Positions 45,587 to 55,350 of a DNA stretch of 64,000 nt are shown piece by piece. A program made the translations under genes and the position numbers. The notes under the pieces were generated by a model that had not been told where the DNA came from, did not search any database, and was given only the letters and a program-made list of their open reading frames with translations. Origin of the DNA: a gamma proteobacterium symbiont of Ctena orbiculata. Its GTDB lineage: Bacteria; Pseudomonadota; Gammaproteobacteria; Chromatiales; Chromatiaceae. Within the stretch, counting starts at the first letter, position 1. Each line of letters starts with the position of its first letter. Location of the stretch: the NCBI GenBank assembly GCA_003058525.1, contig QBVD01000055.1, positions 1 through 64,000 of the forward strand, read 5' to 3'.

Positions 45587-47650
45587 TTATGCGTCAACCG
45601 GCGACTCTCCTGGGGAAACATTCTGGGAACTGTCCTGGGCTACCCGGACTTGGTTCCTGCCCCGGGCCTTGGCTTGGTAGAGCGCACGATCGGCCTCGTT
45701 GATCAGACCCTCTGCCGTCAGACGCGACTCGATTTGGGCTGAAACCCCAATACTGATGGTGAATGACAGAGGCACTTCCAGACCGGGTGCGTTGATTTTC
45801 AGATTCGATGCCGCCTTACGCACGCGCTCGGCCAAGGTGTATGCCTCCTGTAGGGGTGTTTCCGGCAGGATCAGGATGAACTCCTCGCCGCCAAAGCGCC
45901 CCGCGCAGTCCACATCCCGAGTCTGATCCTGAAGCAATTTGCCAAGCGTCTTTAGCACCAGATCGCCCATCTGGTGACCATGGGTATCATTCACCAGTTT
46001 GAAGTGGTCGATATCGATCATACAGATGGCTACCGCACGTCTATATCGCTTGTTGTGGTGCATTATCTGCTCGAGGAATCGCTCGGTCTCCCGTCGATTG
46101 CATAGGCCAGTAAGCGGATCGTGGCTGGCCATGCGCTTCAGTTCATCGCGTAGCTGCTTGCGCTCAGTGATGTCCTCGAAGGTGACGATGACCCCGTTGA
46201 CGCTGTCTTCGTATTCCATAGGAGCCGCAGTATAGGCCACAGGCAATTGACTGCCGTCACTGCGGTTGAAGGTATCCTCCTCCACCCGCTGCACCTGCTC
46301 GTGCTTCAGAACAGCCGAGATGGGCGAGCCCCCCTCCGCTTTCCCCCGTTCCCCGCCCCAAACCAAATCAACGAAGCGGCGTCCGAGCGCCAACGCCTCG
46401 GACCAGTGCAGCAGATGCTCCGCTTCCGGGTTCATTAGGGTAACCGTGCCTTTTTCGTCCAGCACAACCAGGCCTTCCGCCAGTTCCGAGGTGATGGTGC
46501 GAAGTCGTCGTTCATTGCGCCTCAGTGAATCCACCGCGGTCCGCTCACGTTGGAGCGCAACGGCCAGAACGGCACTACCTACCATCAAAAGGATGGAGAG
46601 CGCCAATAACAGAATAAAGCCATACTTGAAGCGCTTCTCCAACTCCTTGGCCAGATGACTCTGCGGAACCAGTTTCACCACCTTCCAGAAATACTCTCGA
46701 CCGGAAAGACTGGCAAGACTTTCACCAGTCACATCCACACTGCCATCGGCGGAGATAATCCCAGCACGCAGCGGGTATACCGTGCGCCACGTGAATATAC
46801 CGGCATCAACAAAACGCTGCCCCTGTCCCATGGTCTTAATGGACTCCCAGACGTCCGGATAGGCGTTCGAGAAACGCCGCTCGTTCTTGAACATGAAGCC
46901 CCATTCGTCTTCCGGATCGGGCGCCAGCAGCCAATATCCGTCACGGTTGAGCATCATGATCTCCCCCACCGTGCCTCGCGCCGATGACTGAAGGGAACCG
47001 ATCAGTTCCTGTCCGAAATAGTTTACCAGCACGATGCCCCGTTTATTTCCCTGTGCATCGAACACAGGGGTACCGATGCGAATCATAGGTTTGAAGGGGC
47101 GCTCGATCTCGCCACGTTCAACATTCAGATCCAGGGGCGACACAAACAGGGTTCCACGCGAAAGCTCGAATGTATCGCTGAAGTAATAACGACCGGCCTT
47201 GTTCTGCAGTCGATCCGGTTTGACCAGGGTCGGCGCTCCGCTGTTATAGTTGACGCGGACACGCTCCTGCCCGTTTTCGTCCAAGTATCTCACCTGGTCA
47301 AAACTCTGCTTGCTACGCGAGAAGTTCAGAAACTCACGGCCAAGTTTTTGCAGGGAAGAGGTTGATCCGTTCTCGAAAAATTCCTGAAGACTCACAGAGT
47401 TAGCCAGTATAGCAACATCCTTGGCGATTCCCTGGATGCTCTGATCGATGTCGCGGGACCCAATCTCCGCGTTGTGTTTCTCCCGCTCCGCGATCAGTTC
47501 TCGATCAATAGAGTAGTCGAGGTAGTAGAATCCGGTGATCACGGCCACCAGCATGATCGTCCCAGGCAGGAAGAAGCGCAGGACATCACGCAGCTGTATG
47601 CGTATACCGTTTTCATGACGATTCGACGACTTCAATTCAATCGACACCAT
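45587..47650 (-). CDS. Diguanylate cyclase with Cache-like sensor and PAS domain
   Basis: The 687-aa protein has an N-terminal span (GTIMLVAVITGFYYLDYSI), a large periplasmic dCache-type sensor (about 50-325) and a second span (FILLLALSILLMVGSAVLA). A PAS domain (about 380-500) is followed by a GGDEF domain. The catalytic motif GRFGGEEF near residue 585 is intact, so it should make c-di-GMP in response to a periplasmic signal. Two further GGDEF features (CMIDIDHFKLVND, LADALLP-like end) are present. Confidence 0.92.
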   Translation of the reverse strand: MVSIELKSSNRHENGIRIQLRDVLRFFLPGTIMLVAVITGFYYLDYSIDRELIAEREKHNAEIGSRDIDQSIQGIAKDVAILANSVSLQEFFENGSTSSLQKLGREFLNFSRSKQSFDQVRYLDENGQERVRVNYNSGAPTLVKPDRLQNKAGRYYFSDTFELSRGTLFVSPLDLNVERGEIERPFKPMIRIGTPVFDAQGNKRGIVLVNYFGQELIGSLQSSARGTVGEIMMLNRDGYWLLAPDPEDEWGFMFKNERRFSNAYPDVWESIKTMGQGQRFVDAGIFTWRTVYPLRAGIISADGSVDVTGESLASLSGREYFWKVVKLVPQSHLAKELEKRFKYGFILLLALSILLMVGSAVLAVALQRERTAVDSLRRNERRLRTITSELAEGLVVLDEKGTVTLMNPEAEHLLHWSEALALGRRFVDLVWGGERGKAEGGSPISAVLKHEQVQRVEEDTFNRSDGSQLPVAYTAAPMEYEDSVNGVIVTFEDITERKQLRDELKRMASHDPLTGLCNRRETERFLEQIMHHNKRYRRAVAICMIDIDHFKLVNDTHGHQMGDLVLKTLGKLLQDQTRDVDCAGRFGGEEFILILPETPLQEAYTLAERVRKAASNLKINAPGLEVPLSFTISIGVSAQIESRLTAEGLINEADRALYQAKARGRNQVRVAQDSSQNVSPGESPVDA

Positions 47651-48010
47651 TTTCGATCACTCAATAATCAAGGACTATACTAAAGAATAACATTGAAAAT
47701 CTCGCACTCTTATTATTGGTATTTATAAATATCAATGAATTGCTTCCATGCCTGATTTAGTAATTACTTGCCAATCTATGCAACAGATATCAATCTTTAT
47801 GGATGTCTGCTGAGCACTGATAGCGATAGTTATTCGAAAATCACTCAAGTGATCGCTATTGTCCGATCGGACACTCAATGGACTTTATTAACAGGCCCTA
47901 GTGTCCGCTTTCAGCTGTTCGACATTGAGTAGTCCTGCCAAAGACGTGCTGTAGTAGCACCACTTCAGACTATTTGGGAGTTATGGCACTAAATCGCTCT
48001 GATTGATGAG
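47651..48010. other. Region between two c-di-GMP genes
   Basis: A perfect 14-bp palindrome TGTCCGATCGGACA lies at 47860-47873 and an ATAGCGAT/ATCGCTAT inverted pair around it (47820-47859). A solo MITE end TTAACAGGCCCTAG is at 47888-47901. No gene was found. Confidence 0.55.
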
Positions 48011-50260
48011 TTACGACCACATGCTTCTTCCGTTATCAATATTACTGTTTAAAATTTGCGTAATCTCATCAGCGCCAACTGGTTTACTGAATAAGTAACC
48101 TTGTGCGGTGTCACATCCCAGATCGTTCAGCACATCAAACTGATCGGCGGTCTCGACCCCCTCGGCAATGATTCTGTGCTGCAGCTTATGGCCTAAATCG
48201 ATCATAGATGCAATCAGAAGCTGTGTTTCATCATCGGATAGCATGTCATTGACAAAGTGCCTGTCTATTTTCAGGTAATCAGCTGTTAGATGTTTTAGCG
48301 ATGCAAACGACGAATAACCCACTCCAAAATCATCGATCGCTATCAACACGCCAAGGTCTTTCAATTCTCGAAATACAGTAAGGTTTTCTGGATTTGTCTG
48401 GACAACATTTTCTGTTACTTCCAGTTCCAGTTCAGTCGGATTCATCCCTGTCTCTTCAATGACGCGATTGATAAGAGAAACAAAGTCCTTATCGAGAAAA
48501 TGGTTTGGTGATATGTTCACTGCCATCCTGACTGCCGGTATGCCGGCCTTTCTGCACGCAACGGCATGATTGCATGCTGTTCGCAATACCCACTCAGTGA
48601 GCGGTTTGATCATACCGATTCTTTCAGCTGTGGCTATGAACTCTGTTGGGGGAACCTGGCCCAGTTGTGGGTGATTCCAACGTGACAATGCCTCGACACC
48701 GATTATTTCACCGGTATGCATCAGGATTTGTGGCTGATAGACAAGTGACAGTTGCTGCTTTTCCACCGCCTCTCTCAGGGCTTGTTCCACCCGGAAACGG
48801 TATTCAGCTTTGTGGGTGAGTTCTGGCTTATAGAAAGCATACTGATTTTTCCCATGCTCCTTGGCAGAGTAGAGTGAGGTATCAGCAGCTTTCAGCATGG
48901 TAGAAAGATTCTCACCATCATCAGGGTAGTGGGCGATACCAATACTGCAGCTTGGGGTAAATTTTCTGGCGGACAGTTCAATCGGCTCCGAAATCATATC
49001 CAGACAACGTTGAGCCACATGTGCAGCTGCATAGTCATCATCCACGTCTTTCACAATGATGCAGAATTCATCACCGCTGAGACGTGCCACATAATCAATC
49101 TCCCGGCTGACACTCTTCAGACACTTGGCGATATCTTTGAGCAGCAGATCACCTGCATCATGTCCAAGACTGTCATTCACACCTTTGAAATCATCCAGGT
49201 CGACATACAGAAGCGCGAAACGTCGCCCACTGCGGTTGGATGATTTTATCGATTCCTCAAGCTGCTGATAAAAGCGCACACGACTGGCAAGCCCGGTCAG
49301 TTCATCTTTATAGGCTAATTCACGGATGCGTTTCTGGGCTTGATCGCGCTCCATAACGATTCCAGCAAGCCGGGCCGCGGATTTCAGATCCTCCAATTCC
49401 TCATCATTGGGCAGCGCAGGATGATTGTAATACATTCCAAAAGCGCCCAGCACCTTTCCCGAGGAATTTTTGATGGGCTCAGACCAGCAACTTCGCATGC
49501 CGTGTGGCAGTGCAAAACCTTTGATTTTTGCCCACTTGGGGTCGGTTTCAATATTCTCCACAAGTACCCGATGACCGGTATAGGTGGAAGTGCCGCATGA
49601 CCCGACGTTGGGTCCGTATTCCAAGCCATGCACTGCGTCGCAATACTCCTTAGGCAGGCTCGGTGCTCCGCCATGCAGGAGTTTTCCATCCTCCAATTCA
49701 AGCATGGAACAGCGCATGCCGGGATGGCGTCCCTCATACATCAACGCTATCTGGTTATAAATCACCGGTGCTGGTTCCCCTGTTGCAATCAACTCCAGGA
49801 TTTCAGCATTTTTTGCTAAGTATGATTCGGTTTTTTTGCGCTCCGTAATATCGACATGGGTCCCCACCAATTGTATCGCTTTACCGTCGGATGCACGATT
49901 GACGAGAAATGCGCGGGACAATACCACGACCTCATGACCATCCTTGTGTCGCATACGCATTTCAACTTCAAATGAATCTGCGTTTCCGGACAGATGATCA
50001 TCAACCGTTTTTAAGACCCTCTCCTTATCATCCGGGTGAACCAGACTTGCCCATGTATCCAGATGATGTTCAAGCTCGTCCTCCTCAAAACCGAGCATGC
50101 TTTTCCATTGGCGAGAGTAATAGACCTCATCTGTCTCCAGATTCCAGTCCCACAAACCGTCATTTGCCCCTTTCAAGGCAAGAGTAAGGCGCTCTTCACT
50201 GAGAAATAGTTCATGTTCAGCAGTTAATTGACGCTTTAACTGACTGTTAATATTAGACAT
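48011..50260 (-). CDS. PAS-GAF-GGDEF-EAL c-di-GMP phosphodiesterase/cyclase
   Basis: The 749-aa protein has no membrane segment. It begins with a PAS domain (about 25-150), then a GAF domain (about 170-310). A GGDEF domain with the SGDEF variant (RLSGDEFC) near 395 is followed by an EAL domain starting near 520 (GVEALSRWNHP; later DDFGVGYSSFASL). The EAL motif and catalytic residues look intact, so phosphodiesterase activity is likely, with a GGDEF half that may be regulatory. Confidence 0.92.
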   Translation of the reverse strand: MSNINSQLKRQLTAEHELFLSEERLTLALKGANDGLWDWNLETDEVYYSRQWKSMLGFEEDELEHHLDTWASLVHPDDKERVLKTVDDHLSGNADSFEVEMRMRHKDGHEVVVLSRAFLVNRASDGKAIQLVGTHVDITERKKTESYLAKNAEILELIATGEPAPVIYNQIALMYEGRHPGMRCSMLELEDGKLLHGGAPSLPKEYCDAVHGLEYGPNVGSCGTSTYTGHRVLVENIETDPKWAKIKGFALPHGMRSCWSEPIKNSSGKVLGAFGMYYNHPALPNDEELEDLKSAARLAGIVMERDQAQKRIRELAYKDELTGLASRVRFYQQLEESIKSSNRSGRRFALLYVDLDDFKGVNDSLGHDAGDLLLKDIAKCLKSVSREIDYVARLSGDEFCIIVKDVDDDYAAAHVAQRCLDMISEPIELSARKFTPSCSIGIAHYPDDGENLSTMLKAADTSLYSAKEHGKNQYAFYKPELTHKAEYRFRVEQALREAVEKQQLSLVYQPQILMHTGEIIGVEALSRWNHPQLGQVPPTEFIATAERIGMIKPLTEWVLRTACNHAVACRKAGIPAVRMAVNISPNHFLDKDFVSLINRVIEETGMNPTELELEVTENVVQTNPENLTVFRELKDLGVLIAIDDFGVGYSSFASLKHLTADYLKIDRHFVNDMLSDDETQLLIASMIDLGHKLQHRIIAEGVETADQFDVLNDLGCDTAQGYLFSKPVGADEITQILNSNIDNGRSMWS

Positions 50261-50606
50261 TATTTAATTTGACCCATCATGACAGACAAATTACCAATCC
50301 TATTATTTCTACATTCATATGCGACACTAGTACAAATCAATTTGTTCTGTAATAAGAACTGTAGGCTAATAGGCATCCAAAATTTAGGGGAGATCACTGT
50401 CATCTACAATGCCTTCTTGTGTCAGACAATTCAGAATGTCTGTACACTTCAACGAATCAGCAGCTATATTAGCGAAACTTCTTGTGATTCAATATTTTAC
50501 CGGAAATCTTTTCATCACTATTATTATTCTACAACCAATCAGATAGGGATCCTTTTTCACATCACATAAGCCCGGCTGATCATACTCTGCAATGACCTAA
50601 ACCCTG
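50261..50606. other. Intergenic region
   Basis: About 345 bp of A/T-rich sequence between divergent genes. A 96-codon ORF has no family resemblance or ribosome site. I see no clear promoter or repeat. Confidence 0.5.
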
Positions 50607-51755
50607 ATGAAAACACTTGCCCTGTTAGCCTGCATATTGCTTGGAGCCTGCGGTTCCATTCCAAGGATACCCGTACATGGGGAGTTTTTCGGGGAGTCTG
50701 TTACAACCACTGTGGATTCTGAGATAGCGCGTTACTACCTTGAAAATTATCTTGCTGAAAATCATGACAACACGGAGTTGGCTAAAAAGATTTCTGCGCT
50801 TTATAGCCAAAATGGAGAATCCATTCCGTCGCGAGAAGAGCTGAAGATAATCTCTCATAAATATTCGGTCGATTTTGCAGCACTATTCCTAGCGGATCGT
50901 CTTTTGAGCAATAAATGCAATATAGAGATCAATCGGGCCTTCTCCCGCCACCTCAACACAGAGACGACAGTCAACGCAGACATCGCTTCATATAGAGTGC
51001 TGTTCGTACCAGGATGGGACTACGTGGAAACCGGGTATTTCACCGGATCGGATTTTGCCAGACCTCGCCAACTAGCCGATGAGTTCGGTCTTGAAAACTA
51101 TTTTGTCAATATACCGCCTACCGGAGGCGTGGAAGAAAATGCAGCGGTACTGGCAGCGGATATCTCGAGGCATATCCTCTCCAAAAAAAAAATAATTCTG
51201 GTTGGTGCAAGTTCTGCCGGACCGGCGATTCATCTGGCGCTCAGTAATCGATTTTCCGAACAAAAGCAAGGCGACATCGTAGCCTGGCTCAATCTGGGAG
51301 GCATTCTTCAGGGCAGCCCGATTGTTGATCACTATCAAATGTGGTACCGGCACTGGTTATTGACTTTGGCCACTTGGCACAAAGGCTGGGACAAAGAGGC
51401 AATATTGAGCATGGGTACCAAACGAAGCAGAAAACGATATGCTCACCTACAAATAGATCCTGATATTTTAGTCATCAACTACCTAGGTATTCCCCTCTCC
51501 GGACAAATCAGTCGATACTCCGGCGAAAATTATCCAATACTGAGATCTGAAGGACCAAACGATGGTTTAACGCTTTTAACTGATGCAATCGCACCGAACA
51601 GCCAGACAATTGTTGCAATGGGCAGTGATCACTTTTTTGCTGAGGATCCAAGGATAGATCAAAAGACCGTGGCACTGATGAAGTTACTCATTACATATCT
51701 GGAGAAAGGCCTGGAACTAAAGTGCGGCGGTTTCGCATCGCACGAAGCACGATGA
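50607..51755 (+). CDS. Lipoprotein with alpha/beta-hydrolase-like fold
   Basis: The 382-aa protein begins with a lipoprotein signal ending in LLGACGS. The body has a GASSAG motif (about residue 200) of alpha/beta-hydrolase type and a late His in GSDHFFAEDP, with no closer family recognised. It is probably attached to the outer membrane. The complete MITE begins 8 bp after its stop. Confidence 0.65.
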   Translation: MKTLALLACILLGACGSIPRIPVHGEFFGESVTTTVDSEIARYYLENYLAENHDNTELAKKISALYSQNGESIPSREELKIISHKYSVDFAALFLADRLLSNKCNIEINRAFSRHLNTETTVNADIASYRVLFVPGWDYVETGYFTGSDFARPRQLADEFGLENYFVNIPPTGGVEENAAVLAADISRHILSKKKIILVGASSAGPAIHLALSNRFSEQKQGDIVAWLNLGGILQGSPIVDHYQMWYRHWLLTLATWHKGWDKEAILSMGTKRSRKRYAHLQIDPDILVINYLGIPLSGQISRYSGENYPILRSEGPNDGLTLLTDAIAPNSQTIVAMGSDHFFAEDPRIDQKTVALMKLLITYLEKGLELKCGGFASHEAR

Positions 51756-51762
51756 AAACCCT

Positions 51763-52085
51763 TAGGGCCTGTTAACACTAATCCAATACGCCCTGCTGGG
51801 GCTGTTTTCGTGCCCAGCAAGGCAGAATGAGCGTGGTGTAGTTATTCTACATGAGCGAATGATAACGCCGCTGGGGGCGAAAACAGCTCCAGCCCTTCGG
51901 GTTGCGCCCCGAAGGAAGTGCCCTTGGGGTGTGCCTGAAAAAGCGCCACTCGGCGTTGCTCGTCATTCATTTGGAATAACCAAACTTCTCTCCTCGCGCC
52001 CCGAAGGAAGTGCCCTTGGGGTGCGCCTTGATTGGCGCTTTTTCAGGCACAACAGGGTGCATTGGATTAGTGTTAACAGGCCCTA
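51763..52085. repeat. Second complete MITE, inverted, with 92-bp internal duplication
   Basis: It is the reverse of 29954-30184, with the same TAGGGCC ends. It is 323 bp instead of 231 because a segment with CGCGCCCCGAAGGAAGTGCC is repeated and 92 bp are inserted. It starts 8 bp after a stop codon, like the first copy that follows a gene closely. Confidence 0.85.
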
Positions 52086-52118
52086 GTGCCTTTGCATTTG
52101 ACAAGGGTGTTTACAACC

Positions 52119-52436
52119 CTAACTGTTCAGGGTGTTCTGAGTTTCATCGAGTAACGCTCTGAACTCATCCGGATTCAGCGAGTTTGGAGATTCAGACAGA
52201 TTGGATGATATACCAGCTATATCTATGCCTACTAGAGAATCCTTACGTAGAGCGTCTAGCATCTTGAGCAGATCCAGATTGTACAGCAGGGAACGATCCC
52301 TGATGAGTATACGCTGATAGATTCGAATCATACGCTCGTCACTCTCAGTTACAGGGGGAGTATGTTCTGCAATCTTCTGAATGTAGTATTCGCAGTTTTT
52401 CTTTCTGGAAAGAGAAAAAGATTCTAAAGTGTTCAC
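52119..52436 (-). CDS. Small hypothetical protein
   Basis: The 105-aa frame starts at GTG with a weak TAGGCAG upstream. It is helical and charged (RKKNCEYYIQKIAEHTPP, RMIRIYQRILIRDRSLLYNL) and ends NPDEFRALLDETQNTLNS. No family is recognised. It stands alone after the second MITE. Coding is likely but not certain. Confidence 0.5.
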   Translation of the reverse strand: MNTLESFSLSRKKNCEYYIQKIAEHTPPVTESDERMIRIYQRILIRDRSLLYNLDLLKMLDALRKDSLVGIDIAGISSNLSESPNSLNPDEFRALLDETQNTLNS

Positions 52437-52635
52437 AATTTACTGCCTACTGTCTATTGAACCGCACATACCAGATTTAAGCAGTAATTATGCCATGCTA
52501 TGAAAATCAGAAGGTTGGCTATGGTTGAATAAACGACTTGTAAACCATTTCGACGCTTTCAGAATTTCATTCCGAAATAGGATGCCCATTTGATAATTTA
52601 GTGTAGGAAAAATATTCCCAGTGACGATACCAAAA

Positions 52636-52657
52636 CCAGGCCTTAAAAAAGGCCTGG
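52636..52657 (-). terminator. Terminator of the DegQ-like gene
   Basis: CCAGGCC (52636-52642) and GGCCTGG (52651-52657) form a stem, and a T-tract TTTTGG follows on the minus strand. It lies about 16 bp after the protease stop. Confidence 0.75.
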
Positions 52658-52673
52658 CCGATATCGAACTGGA

Positions 52674-54113
52674 TCACCAGCGAAGCACAACAAAGCGTGA
52701 CATGCCTCCTTTCATTACCAGGAGCAAGACCTGACGCTGACTACGCCCTTCGTTGATCCGTTTCTCAAACTCCCCGGCATTTGTTACCGGATTACGATTG
52801 ACCTGGGTAATTACCGTTCCTGCGTCAATCCCGGCCATTGCCGCAATTGAACCCGGTGAGACATTGGTAACAATCACACCTTGTGTGGTATTGGTGCCGA
52901 AGGATTCTGCAAGTTCTTTGTCCAGGGTCTGTACCGTAAGTCCCAGTTCCTCTGTGGTCTTTGTGTTCGAACCGGCTACTGATTGCTCGCTCAGCTCACC
53001 CACTGTCACCTCAATGGCTTTGGGTTTACCGTTTCGTATGATCTCCAAACCGACCTTACTGCCAGGTGAGGTCAATGATATCCGGTTGCGAAAATCACCT
53101 ACATTGCCAACATTCTTTCCATCAAGTTTGAAGATCAAATCACCCTGTTTGAGCCCGGCTCGATCCGCAGGCGAATTTTCAGAAACCTCTGCCACAAGAA
53201 TTCCCTTTTGATACTTCGTACCAAAGGATTCGGCCAATTCGGGTGTCAGAGGCTGGATCATGATGCCCAGAAAACCACGCGTAACCTCCCCTTTGTCGAG
53301 AAGCTGATTGGCAATGCCCTTGGCCATGTTGATGGGTATGGCGAATCCCACGCCCATATAGCCCCCGCTACGGCTGAAAATCGCCGTGTTGATGCCGACG
53401 ACTTCTCCATCCAGGTTCACCAGGGGTCCACCCGAGTTGCCGGGATTGATGGCAGCATCGGTCTGAATGAAATCCTCGTAATCGCTGATACCAAGACTTG
53501 TACGCCCTTTTGCACTGACGATCCCGGCAGTCATGGTATGGCTGAGGCCGAATGGGTTGCCGAATGCCAACACCCATTCTCCAACATCAAGTTTGTTGGA
53601 ATCGCCTAGCGAGAGTGCCGGCAAGTCATCGGCGACTATCTCCAGGACTGCGATATCAGATTTCGGATCACTGCCCTTGATCTCTGCGGAAAACTCATGA
53701 CCGTTCTTGAATTTTACGGTTATCCTGTCCGCTCCCTCAACGACATGATTGTTGGTCATGACATAGGCCTTGTTCGAAAACAGCCCTTTGTCGTGGGAAA
53801 ATACAAACCCCGATCCCTGCCCCACCGAACGATGTCTGCGCGGTTTCTGTTGCTGCCTCGGCGCACCGGGAAATCGCGGGCCGAAGAAACGCCGGAACAG
53901 ATCATCGCCAAACGGGGAATATTCATTGTTTGGCGCACGCTCCCTGACGGTCTCGACCTGAATGTAAACGACGGATGGAGAGACTTTTTGCGCCACGTAT
54001 GCAAAGGCCTTACCGGTTTGGCGCAGGTTCTCTATGCCTCCCTGCTGAGCACTCAGGTTCATCGACAGCAAACAGAAGAGAATAAGTATTATTGTGGATA
54101 GATACCGCTTCAT
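52674..54113 (-). CDS. degQ: DegQ/HtrA-family periplasmic serine protease
   Basis: The 479-aa protein has a signal peptide (STIILILFCLLSMNLSA). A trypsin-like domain carries His (NNHVVEG), Asp (SDIAVLE) and Ser (GNSGGPLVNLDGEV), and two PDZ domains follow (about 275-365 and 395-475). It degrades or refolds damaged periplasmic proteins. Length equals DegP/DegQ/MucD proteins; the exact subclass is not fixed. Confidence 0.95.
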   Translation of the reverse strand: MKRYLSTIILILFCLLSMNLSAQQGGIENLRQTGKAFAYVAQKVSPSVVYIQVETVRERAPNNEYSPFGDDLFRRFFGPRFPGAPRQQQKPRRHRSVGQGSGFVFSHDKGLFSNKAYVMTNNHVVEGADRITVKFKNGHEFSAEIKGSDPKSDIAVLEIVADDLPALSLGDSNKLDVGEWVLAFGNPFGLSHTMTAGIVSAKGRTSLGISDYEDFIQTDAAINPGNSGGPLVNLDGEVVGINTAIFSRSGGYMGVGFAIPINMAKGIANQLLDKGEVTRGFLGIMIQPLTPELAESFGTKYQKGILVAEVSENSPADRAGLKQGDLIFKLDGKNVGNVGDFRNRISLTSPGSKVGLEIIRNGKPKAIEVTVGELSEQSVAGSNTKTTEELGLTVQTLDKELAESFGTNTTQGVIVTNVSPGSIAAMAGIDAGTVITQVNRNPVTNAGEFEKRINEGRSQRQVLLLVMKGGMSRFVVLRW

Positions 54114-54326
54114 GACGATCTCCTACCGGTTCAGTGTTTACTCTACATTCAATGCAACCAGACTGATTCTCAATTATTATAATAACCGGATAAATCAGCC
54201 TTTCCAGACTGAGTCAGTCTTTATAATACCTCATACCCGCTACTGATCACTAAAACGATCTAATTGACCCTGTGATTCTTGATAAGTTCACAGCTGTAAG
54301 CGACATTCACAGAGGCCATTTAAAAA

Positions 54327-54351
54327 GCCCCGGACTGAAACAGTCCGGGGC
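54327..54351 (-). terminator. Terminator of the Hsp20 operon
   Basis: GCCCCGGACTG at 54327-54337 pairs with CAGTCCGGGGC at 54341-54351 (11 perfect pairs, 3-nt loop). On the minus strand it is followed by TTTTTAAA, a strong terminator 30 bp after the chaperone stop. Confidence 0.9.
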
Positions 54352-54382
54352 AGGCTTTCGCAATGAAAAGTAGAGGGGTTAC

Positions 54383-54778
54383 TTATCCGTTGCGAATCTC
54401 AATTTTACGGGGCTGGTACTGTTCACGTTTCGGAATCCGTAACGACAATACGCCATCTTTAAAGTTTGCTTCAGTCTTGTCCCCATCCAACTCACTGCTC
54501 AAAGAGAAGCTGCGCTGGTAGCGGGTTGCGCGCACGTCCGCATACCGGGCCTGCATCGCCTCAGGCATATCGATCTCCGCCTTGCCGTCTATGGACAGGG
54601 TCTCGTTGTCTACCTGAATATCCAACCCCTCTTTCGTTACGCCGGGCAGATCCGCCCTGAGGGTGATGCCTGTCTCATCTTCAAGGATATCCACATTGGG
54701 TCGAATACTGCGTTGCGGTAATTCACGCCGCTGTTGCGGTTGAAGATCGTGTTTGGTTATCTCTTTACTGGTACTCAT
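54383..54778 (-). CDS. Hsp20 small heat-shock protein (131 aa)
   Basis: It starts at ATG 54778 (GAGG upstream), not at the longer frame whose extra 31 residues overlap the neighbouring gene. The alpha-crystallin domain spans about 35-130 (RPNVDILEDETGITLRADLPG, then FKDGVLSLRIPK). It holds unfolded proteins for ATP-dependent chaperones. It is second in a two-gene heat-shock operon; the length is normal. Confidence 0.92.
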   Translation of the reverse strand: MSTSKEITKHDLQPQQRRELPQRSIRPNVDILEDETGITLRADLPGVTKEGLDIQVDNETLSIDGKAEIDMPEAMQARYADVRATRYQRSFSLSSELDGDKTEANFKDGVLSLRIPKREQYQPRKIEIRNG

Positions 54779-54797
54779 TACCTCTACCTCCCGCCAA

Positions 54798-55241
54798 TTA
54801 CTGAACGGTAATCTGTCGTGGTTTGGAAGACTCTCGACGTTGGATGACAATATGCAGAACACCATTGTCATAGCGGGCTTCTATCTTGTCCGCGTCCACA
54901 TCATCGGGCAGTGTGACTACCTTATGAAAGGCACCGTCATATCGCTCTTTTCGAAAATAGTTCCGTTCGTCATCCCGCTCAACGTGTCGCTCGCCTTTGA
55001 TGGACAAACGGTTATCATTGATTGAGATATCCAACTCCTCAGGATTCACGCCGGCCGCAAACAGATAGAGATCAACCTGTTCCGGCGTTACGCCGACGTT
55101 GATTGGCGGATAATTATCTTTGGCAACGGATCGCATCGTATTCGGCCAGAACCCTGCACCGAAAAGCTGATCCATCTCCTGTTCCAGACGCCTGAATTCA
55201 TTGAACAGGCCTGAATCGAAGCCGTGTATTCTTGGCAACAT
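54798..55241 (-). CDS. Hsp20 small heat-shock protein (147 aa)
   Basis: ATG 55241 lies 9 nt after AAGGAG and is chosen over ATG 55250, which would touch the ribosome site. The N-terminal segment (MLPRIHGFDSGLFNEF...) and alpha-crystallin domain (INVGVTPEQVDLYLFAAGV, later YDNGVLHIVIQRRE) are typical. It precedes the other Hsp20 gene by 19 bp and shares the sigma-32-like promoter at 55292-55320. Confidence 0.93.
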   Translation of the reverse strand: MLPRIHGFDSGLFNEFRRLEQEMDQLFGAGFWPNTMRSVAKDNYPPINVGVTPEQVDLYLFAAGVNPEELDISINDNRLSIKGERHVERDDERNYFRKERYDGAFHKVVTLPDDVDADKIEARYDNGVLHIVIQRRESSKPRQITVQ

Positions 55242-55291
55242 TAGACTCATCTCCTTGCACTGAAATGCAATAAATCGTTACGTTGCCTATT

Positions 55292-55320
55292 AGATAGGGA
55301 TGGCCGATTCTTTTTTCAAG
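55292..55320 (-). promoter_or_regulatory. Sigma-32 heat-shock promoter of the Hsp20 operon
   Basis: On the minus strand CTTGAA (55320-55315), a 15-bp spacer and CCCTATCT (55299-55292) fit the sigma-32 pattern CTTGAA...CCCCATNT with one change. Transcription would begin near 55285, 44 nt before the ATG. Confidence 0.75.
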
Positions 55321-55350
55321 CCTGCCGTTGACTGGAACAAACCAGTTGGG

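Noticed and set aside
50279-50569. 96-codon ORF between the c-di-GMP gene and the lipoprotein
   Set aside because: A/T-rich chance frame without ribosome site or family resemblance.
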